64,000 bases of DNA. It comes from Euptelea pleiosperma. Its lineage: Eukaryota > Streptophyta > Magnoliopsida > Ranunculales > Eupteleaceae. This document shows positions 56,824 to 64,000 of this stretch, piece after piece. The stretch is taken from assembly GCA_035048495.1 (NCBI GenBank), contig CM068553.1, positions 2,673,259 to 2,737,258 of the forward strand, given 5' to 3'. The position numbers and the translations under genes are program-made. A model generated the notes under the pieces. The model searched no databases, was not told the DNA's origin, and saw only the letters and a program-made list of their open reading frames with translations. Within the stretch, counting starts at the first letter, position 1. Each line of letters starts with the position of its first letter.

Positions 56824-57960
56824 TCCACCCAATAAACCACACCTATTAGACAAGACAAACAAAAATCTGAGGTCTCTAGAACTATAAATCTCTTCCCCGA
56901 GAAACCCAAAACCATAATAAGCCTCTTGGCCCTAACCAGACAGGTTTCTAAATTACATGCAACAAAAAGAGCGATCCAAATAACTTTTGGAAAACTTTCT
57001 CTCATATAAAAAGTACGTTCAAAATTCCAATGAATACCGACAGGTGCAAATCACAAGTAGATGGTTAACACGACCAGGAAAATTAGAGCGATGCTCCTTG
57101 CCAACAAATAACAAATCATATATAGCGTGTTAATCCAGTCAATTTTCAGGCTAAATTCATAGAGGACGAAGTTAATTAAACTAATTCAGCTCTAAATTGC
57201 ATGGCATTAGCAACCTACGTTATTTCAAAATTTCAACAGAATAAGCTTTTTTGCTTAAACGTCCCTCACTAAATACTTGTCATCATCCGAACTCCAAAAG
57301 TTTCCGCTCCAAGCCCACAAATTACAAGCTATGAAGCTAAAAAAACCTAGGCAACAAACCAGATGTTAGAAAAATCCTAATTAACTAATATAGTTTTTCA
57401 ACCTCCACAATCAAAACAGAAACCCTAAATAACTGCCTTCTTGCCGCAGTTTCAAAATCGAAGATGAAGCGAATGGAGAGCAACAATAACAATTGCACGA
57501 GCGAATTATATTCGGCGTGGAATTGGAAGAAAAACAAACAAACAGAACTTATCTAATCTACCAGAAAATCATTCTCAACAATCAAAATTCAAACAAGAAA
57601 TGCAAGCAAAAACTCAATTAATCGATCAGACTCAATCGCAATCGAATAATTCAAACCACAGAAATCAGATGAAGTCGTTTTAAATTCAGAAATCAGAGGC
57701 TGACGAACCGTTGCAGAAATTAGGGCAAAGGATTTGAACTTTGAAGATCAAATTATATCCGAAGATGAGATTCCGTTGGTTGCTCGACTCCTTGATTAGA
57801 GTTCAAAGAAATGAAGATTTGGCTCTCATGTTTTCGGATTTATGGGTTTTAAGATTGAGAATTTCGCGCCGGTTATGCGAACGTACGCATCCCGCGTACA
57901 AACATAAACGTACGCCTTAAGAGGGCAAAGAAGTCAAAAAAAATTTGGACCATTTCTCGA
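56824..57960 (-). promoter_or_regulatory. PTB3 5' leader with probable intron, and proximal promoter
   Basis: Just upstream of the start codon the minus strand has CTTGTCTAATAG followed by GTGTGG (near 56845), a good acceptor site, so the coding start is probably at the head of a second exon. A non-coding first exon likely lies near 57700-57850, as in many plant RNA-binding protein genes. The exact donor and transcription start were not determined. Apart from this, 56862-57960 has no gene. Confidence 0.45.
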
Positions 57961-58111
57961 TTTGTGCGTGTCGTATATGACGCTACAGAACCGCTAAAGC
58001 CTGACCGATGTGGGACTATCTTTGTGTCTATTTTTTGGGTACATGTACCAAAAATATTCGTGAAGTGCTGAAGGACGGTTTACCTTATAGCAGCATAGCA
58101 TGTGTTCGAAG

Positions 58112-58502
58112 GGAGTAAAACTTTGATGACACATGTCATTGAGGCAATGGCATCACGCAATATAAGCCACGTGGAACACTCTTAGAGGACTCTGACTGTA
58201 TAGATGTTTGGCCAATCCTTAGGTGGACCTATAAACCAAAAATCAGCCCGATTAGTGCTTTCTATGCGTTATATTGGAATTATTTTCATAGGTTGATTTT
58301 AACCGTAGGAATTTGAGCATTATTTGAGATACAAAGATCCAAAGGTTTGAAGTCACTAATCAAGCTGATTTTTGGTTCGTAGGTCCACCTAGGGACTATC
58401 CAAACATCATACTGTCAGCTTCCTTTAAGAGTGTGCCACGTGGCTCATATTGCGCGCTATTAACGGTCTCAATGGCAGAGCCCGTCATCAAAGTTTTACT
58501 CC
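58112..58502. mobile_element. Mutator-like MITE upstream of PTB3
   Basis: Inverted ends GGAGTAAAACTTTGATGAC and GTCATCAAAGTTTTACTCC with arms of about 175 bp. The flanks TGTTCGAAG and TGTTCAAGG match at seven of nine bases. It is the most complete single copy of the family seen at 2315-3076. Confidence 0.8.
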
Positions 58503-58599
58503 TGTTCAAGGTGTTTGGAGTTTGACACACCATTTAATGGGTCCCAACCAAGAAAATTTGCTATGAGACGACTTGACCTGATCTACGATAACCAGAATC

Positions 58600-59300
58600 C
58601 AGATCAGGTTAAAAAACGGGCCGGGCTTGGGTTAAAAACCGCGGTTATGAGGAAAATAGCAGCCGCTATAATGGGCTTAACTTTTTAATATGAAAATGAT
58701 GGCCGTTATTTTTTGGAAAAAAAGGTTTTGTTACTGTTATAGAGATTATTTATAATAAAAAAAAAATTATATTCTGACCTCTTTTGTCGTCAGATGTGAC
58801 CCGTTATACAGTTATAACGGTAACATTTAGAATGAACCATTACCCATATCGCAGCTAGGGATGTTAATGGGCCGGGCTTGGGTTGGGCTTAGCTCTTTTA
58901 TAGCACCACCCGGTAAACCGATCCTCTTATCCAATGTATTGATGGAGGGCCCTTAATTTGCACGATGTCCTCTGCGTCATCAAGCATTGTATCAGGCAAA
59001 ATCTTCCCCTTTTTTGGATCTCCCTAATTCAATCTAATATTGGCTGGATATGATATACATTTTTTCTTTTTGATAAAAATAATGATTTATTAGATGAGGA
59101 TCTTGTTGCCTTATTAAAGTACGTTCTATACTAGTAGGAGGCCCGTGTCCACGGCACTCTCCGACAAAGTGTTTGCCAAAATCGGGTGTGAATGGCTGAG
59201 ATCCACTGTCCATTTGGTGTGATGAGATCTCGGCCATCCTTTATGAAGCCGGATAAGAGGGGGAGACAACTTCCCTGTTTTGTTATATAGATATTTTTTT
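58600..59300. repeat. GTTATAACGG-type repeat and gene-free sequence
   Basis: 58640-58860 carries AAACCGCGGTTAT, GCCGCTATAATGG and GTTATAACGG motifs in both orientations, like 10356-10530. 58858-58920 begins TAGGGATGTTAATGGGCC, a typical hAT-MITE left end, but I did not find its partner. No gene is seen. Confidence 0.4.
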
Positions 59301-59329
59301 TACCTACAATTAGGGAATGTTTTTCAACC

Positions 59330-60000
59330 TAGTTGTTGAAAATCGACCTTCAAGAATTAGCAAAAAATTAAAGAGAATCAAAAGAATGATCACACAAACA
59401 TAACAAATTTACGTGGATCAATAATGTGCCTACGTCCACAAGTGAGAAAAGCTTTTTCATTGTCTCCGAGGAATTAGGGTTACAAAAACTCCTCTACTCT
59501 CACTCTCTCAATGTACAAGTACAAACCCCAACACCCGTATAAAAAATATATATATCTTTGATACAAGATACCCAACATACCTATGATTTATACCCAAACA
59601 CGTATTGTACAGACTTGTACAAAATGCTGCACAGACTTGTACGAATATCAAAAAAACTCAGGCTGAGGGCTCTTAAGAATTATATAATCCTTGTAGAACA
59701 GTTGCAGAATACAAGACACACCTAACCCAACATTTTTCTTTTATAAGGCCAAATGCATTAATGTAAAAGGAGGAATACAAGCAAGAAGAAGAATGTGGTC
59801 GAGAGACCTCCTCAAAACAAAGAAACCACAAAACATGAGAAAGTAGCTGCTCTTATTCATAACAGAGTCCCATCAAAACACAAAGTCGTCAATAGATAAG
59901 CCTTTAAACCCTTCAAAAAGCTTGGACCAGAGGAAGAGAAGTGACTTGACAAAAAAAGATGATGTCAAGGAAAGGAGCCTCCTTTCCCTCCTAACCCAAC
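59330..60000 (-). repeat. Probable LTR remnant and LINE-like tail
   Basis: 59400-59480 has the phrase AACAAATTTACGTGGATCA and GTGCCTACGTCCAC, common in plant LTRs. 59740-59830 looks like a LINE 3' UTR on the minus strand. No pair of LTRs and no coding region is visible, so this is a tentative assignment. Confidence 0.3.
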
Positions 60001-60326
60001 ACTAGTGTTTATGAAATCCTATAAGAGCTTCGCTATGCGCCTTTTTGAACCTCGTCAAAGCTGGCTGATTTGGATCACCATTTTGCACCCGGAAAAACAT
60101 ATTCTTGACGCGAAATATAATTTTTCAGGAATTCTAATTTATACCTTTCGTGTGCGGTATAAACCAAGCACCCCTTGTTTAAGCTAACATAAAGTAGAGA
60201 TCTTTATATATTCCGTAACCTAAGAACATAGCAAGCCATCGAGGGAGCCATATTCTTGTTCTAGATTGGTATCAAAAGAAAACTTTGTCAATACATCACT
60301 TTACATTGAAAACAACAATAACAAAT

Positions 60327-60492
60327 GGCTCAGGCTCCGAGGACCCCCTTTTTTCTGACCCCTCTCGGTGTTCGCACACTTGCCTGTGGATTTCACGAAT
60401 CCGACGGTTGTTGTCAGCACCCCAAAAAGTGTAAAAGTGATGCCAGCTCACGAACACGGGAGGGGCAAGAAAAAGGGGGTCCCTTGTGCCCG
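60327..60492. repeat. Palindromic MITE, family A copy 3
   Basis: Starts GGCTCAGGCTCCGAGGACCC, then CCTCTCGGTGTTCGCACACT and GAATCCGACGGTTGTTGTCAG. The right arm is shortened, ending AAAGGGGGTCCC. It matches 8532-8727 and 10668-10864. Confidence 0.7.
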
Positions 60493-60815
60493 ACGGATAA
60501 GGAGCTCTTATCATTTTAGCATCTTGGCTATCTATATTCTATTTGAAAGATTAAAGGTGGTAAGGGACCAAAAAAGAAATAAATATTTTATAAGGAGCTT
60601 TGTGTATGAAGCACTAAAAGGTTAATTTAGCTGTCTGTGGAGACTGGAGACAACAACACTGCCAGTAGCACCTATAATCCCCAGCTTCCTTCCATGGTAA
60701 TTTAAGGTTTCACATTTACCTGATGGCGTTGATTAGATGATCTGTGCATGCTTTAATTCATTCCCTAATGAACAAAAAAGTACTAATAATAATATGTATA
60801 TAATAAGTTTAGAGT

Positions 60816-61199
60816 CAGTCTACAGCTACACCTATTTCTTACACCCGATGATTGGTCCCACATGAGGATCATGTCGGGCAATCCGACCGTACAATTATTT
60901 TTCCACACCGTGGATACTATTCTCACAAAAAATATATTCTATTCTGACATTCCTAACCTGATAAAAAATTGACTTGCATTTGAAAAATCCAAATCATCCA
61001 ATAATACTGTTACTTTAGGTCGACTTTTTTTATATAGTTAATAATATATCAGAATATAATTATTATTTTTTTTTTGTGATGATGATCATCGTGATGAGGA
61101 AAGCTCAATGTGAGGTTAGATTGCCCAGCATGATCTCCACGTGGGTCCCACCACCGGATGTAAGAATAGGGTGTAATAAATGGGTGTAGCTCTAGACTG
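60816..61199. repeat. Inverted-repeat element with ends of about 85 bp
   Basis: CAGTCTACAGCTACACC (60816) faces GGGTGTAGCTCTAGACTG (61182-61199). Further in, GGTCCCACATGAGGATCATG faces CATGATCTCCACGTGGGTCC. A related one-armed piece is at about 63450-63560 (ACATGATCTCTATGTGGG). No ORF is present. Confidence 0.65.
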
Positions 61200-61232
61200 A
61201 TTCATAAATTTCACTGTAATATAGAAAAAAGA

Positions 61233-61512
61233 GTATTTTAGTAACACCCCATGAAATTTGTAAATAATTAGTAATACCCCCTTTATACTTTCAAACTTTA
61301 GGATTACCCCTTGAACTAGTTTAATAGTGGTTGACTTAAGTTAAAACACCTCGTTAGCATTGTACTTACAAATGTTATGATCCTTTCACATCACGTTTTA
61401 ACTATAGTCAAACGATGGTTAAACTAGGTCAAGAGGGGTAATCCTAAAGTTTGAAAGTAGAAAGGGGGTATTACTAATTACTTTCAAATTTCAGGGGGTG
61501 TTACTAAAATAC
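61233..61512. repeat. Palindromic MITE of about 280 bp
   Basis: GTATTTTAGTAACACCCC (61233) faces GGGGTGTTACTAAAATAC (ending 61512). AGTAATACCCCCTTT faces AAAGGGGGTATTACT, and TCAAACTTTAGGATTACCCC faces GGGGTAATCCTAAAGTTTGA. The arms exceed 100 bp, leaving a short centre near 61350-61400. Confidence 0.8.
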
Positions 61513-61544
61513 CTTAAATTCAACACGCTCACATACTAACCTTA

Positions 61545-61945
61545 GCTGGTAAAGGGATGGGAACTTCAATTAGCTCAGCTCCATGAAAGCATGACAACCA
61601 TTTTCCACTCTCCCCAAGCACTTCAGGCTTGCCATAAAAAGGCACTTCAGAAGCCCTTGAGGGAGAGTGAGTAATGAATGCCATGGTATGACTCCATGAT
61701 CGTTCGCACGTAAGACAACGATTTTCCACTCTCCCCAAGCACTTCGGATTTGCCGTAAAGCACTTCAGAAGCCCTTGAGGGAGAGTGAGCAATAGCTGCC
61801 CTGAACAAAAAGCTCCACACCCCCATACACAATGCAACGCACGACTTGTCCATTCTCCCCCAAGTGCTCCTAGCCTGTCATACTTGCTTGGGTCCGAGAT
61901 GGCAAGATCAGAAGCCCTTGAGGGAGAGTGAACAACCAATGCCTT
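61545..61945 (-). repeat. Three diverged tandem units with a coding-like frame
   Basis: The block AGAAGCCCTTGAGGGAGAGTG occurs at about 61650, 61767 and 61911, each preceded by a diverged TTTTCCACTCTCCCCAAGC-type segment; spacing is 115-145 bp. On the minus strand a 136-codon frame (61939-61529) reads HSPSRAS at two repeats, and GKPEVLGESGKWLS-like text. I do not recognise the protein. It may be a degenerate gene fragment that was amplified. Confidence 0.5.
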
Positions 61946-62849
61946 GAAGATCTACATTTTACTGATCGCTCGTTGGCCTTGCTTATTCTGGACTGAACTC
62001 TAGGCCTCCTTCTTATAGACCAAAACGCGGAAAAATCTAGTCAATTGGTGACCTCCATATCTTGACACTTGATATTAGTGGCAAGATCAGATCCGTTTAA
62101 TTCTCACATGGGTCCCCCAAATAGTATAAAGGGGTTGGCTCTTAAGAGCCTTGGCAAGGCGCTTCTGTTTCAACAAGACAAGAATAAAGCAGCTTTGGCA
62201 TCTCAACCATATCCAAATCATATTAAGTCTATGCAAAAAAGAAAATCCCATTTGACATTCCCTACATTCCCATTTGGTCAATTGGTCAGTGGTGATCGTC
62301 CAATAGTACTTCTATCAAGTAATTGACGGGTCCTTGTGGCATATTTTGATTAGATGCCAAACACATAAGGCTCCTCGCAAGCCGGTGCAAGGAGCCCGAT
62401 GTACGGTATCCAATGAAAATGAGACAAGGGTTATAATGAAAATAACGGAAACGGACCTCCCCCCGTTACGTTATTGGATCACCAGTCCATTATAAAATGG
62501 AATATGGAATCTCTAAATCCAATCACCAGATTTGGGAGCAATTACTTTAAGCAACAATTTTCTTTGTGTTTTTTATTTTTTTTGTAAGCAATTTTCTTTG
62601 TTAATAGATGCAGTACAATGAGACAAAACTCCCAATCCAAAAAGTCTAGAATCCTAATCCTGACTTGGCCACAGGAGCATGATAGGCATGCCAATAAAAC
62701 ATCATTTCTAAGTGCTCATTTTATTATCTTAAACCATTAGAGCAATGGCATATTTTTCGCGATTAAATGCTTAATGAGTCTTAAGCCTATTTCTAGGGTT
62801 CAACGTCGAAAAATCAGAATCCAATTTCGTAGCATGAGAGATGATGCAC

Positions 62850-63076
62850 AATAAGGTCTGGTCCAAATCTCTTACAAAATGCCGCGGTCTCTTCTTTGAA
62901 GATTTTGTTTGTAGATGAGATCGCCTTTGTTTAGAGATGTTGACTAGGCTTTGAGTTTTTTTTTTTCTTCTTTATTTTAATTTTTGCTCCTGTCTTAGCT
63001 GATTTTGTTCCTTTTAGGCTGTTTTTACTTTTTCCTTGTCTTTCCTTCACAATAAAGCTTTTACTTATCAGAAAAA
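62850..63076 (+). mobile_element. LINE 3' end
   Basis: The plus strand reads [13 protein letters not shown] followed by a stop (62870-62920), matching the FEDFVFR end of ORF2 in the 6.3-kb LINE. A 3' UTR with CAATAAAGCTTTTACTTATC and a short A-run (63072-63077) follow. Confidence 0.7.
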
Positions 63077-64000
63077 AGATCTAGCTACTATTTGATTTTA
63101 TTGGATGCATTCATGGCAATAAGAAACAGTTTAAAAATACAGATAACCCACAAAATATATTCCAAGTGTCGTGAACCATATCCTTGAGAGTGCTGTGAAT
63201 TGCTAACCAATTTAGCAAATTATTAAGTGGCTAAATTAGGATAATTTCTTGAAAAAGTTTGGCGAATTGTGAATCACTGATCGAATCAGGTAACTATGGG
63301 TCAACAGTGCCGCTAACTCATGAATGGATCGAATCTGTGGATAATTTCTTGAAAAAGTGTGGCAAGATGATCTGGATTTTTTAAGATAAAGTCAAATTTT
63401 TATGAGGTTAGGAATGTTGAAATTAATTGATTTTTGGTGAGAACCTTAAACAGGGTATGAAAAATCAGAGTGCGATTGGATTTTCCAACATGATCTCTAT
63501 GTGGGCTCGATCACCACCACTCTTAACATTTATTCTATGCTTAATTCTCTAAGTGGGCCCCATCCAATATGTGTTATATATAGATTGAATATGTTGCATG
63601 CATTCGTGAAAACAGTGGCTGCAAATCAATGTTCCCTGGTGGGTCATGGTATTTCATACATCATGCCTGATTTGGTAGGTTGCAAGCCTGCCAAATTAAA
63701 TGATCTCATTGGTATCACACTATCAATGTAGTGGATTGCAATGCACACAGCTTCGAAATCTATTTAGAAAAGTGCACCAAGTGACCAACAACGCTGTTTT
63801 CCTCATATTTTAAGGTGGGAATCTTGGTTGCTCCATGACTTTTGAATGCTTTAACTATAGAGTATAGTGGACGTTGTCAATCCAGATGATCTCATGATGG
63901 ACTCCACATGGCATTAAGACCCTCACCTAAAGGACGACAGCCAATGCTAACTTTCCAAGAATATGATATCCATGAGTTTTCCACCTGCTGACGGTGGTCC
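63077..64000. other. No gene seen
   Basis: AT-rich sequence with one repeat-like piece at 63450-63560. The 76-codon frame at 63501-63731 has no recognisable features. 61950-62850 is likewise without a supported gene. Confidence 0.4.

Overview
This is a nuclear window from a flowering plant. The evidence is GT-AG spliced genes, a chloroplast FtsH protease, an abscisic acid (ABA) receptor, a DYW-class PPR protein, and intergenic DNA packed with plant-type LINEs, tRNA-derived SINEs, hAT and Mutator-like MITEs, and copia and other LTR elements. The long, transposon-filled introns and AT-rich background suggest a woody eudicot or magnoliid rather than a grass, but the species cannot be fixed from the sequence alone.

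Four protein-coding genes are supported. A PYL8-type ABA receptor (+, 3711-6328, three exons, 185 aa) is on the left. A chloroplast FTSH7/FTSH9-type AAA protease (-, 39778-12582, 17 exons, 810 aa) occupies about 27 kb; all 17 exons join in frame. A DYW-class PPR RNA-editing factor (-, 46999-44190, intronless) carries a one-base deletion that cuts off its DYW deaminase domain. A polypyrimidine tract-binding protein 3 homologue (-, 56823-49789, ten coding exons, 443 aa) is on the right. They are independent housekeeping or regulatory genes and show no sign of acting as a unit.

Repeats fill most of the rest. 1-3480: SINEs, a LINE remnant and a pair of nested Mutator-like MITEs upstream of PYL8. 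6330-12580: several MITE families and LINE 3' fragments. FTSH9 introns: intron 1 holds a copia remnant with a hAT MITE inside it plus LINE pieces; intron 7 (8.9 kb) holds an almost full-length 6.3-kb LINE inserted in an older LINE, which also carries a SINE; intron 8 holds two LINE 3' fragments on opposite strands; intron 9 holds a small LTR retrotransposon with a hAT element inside its 5' LTR. 40-44 kb: a LINE RNase H remnant and a MITE with perfect target duplications. 47-49.8 kb: a large near-perfect fold-back (two arms of about 205 bp) and tandem duplications. 57.9-64 kb: five more inverted-repeat elements, a three-copy degenerate repeat and a LINE tail.

I see no CRISPR array, rRNA cluster, intact tRNA gene or new multigene system. 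The most interesting material is the layered insertion history, readable from target-site duplications, the fold-back element, ABRE-like motifs carried by a MITE next to an ABA receptor gene, and the single-base lesion in the PPR-DYW gene.
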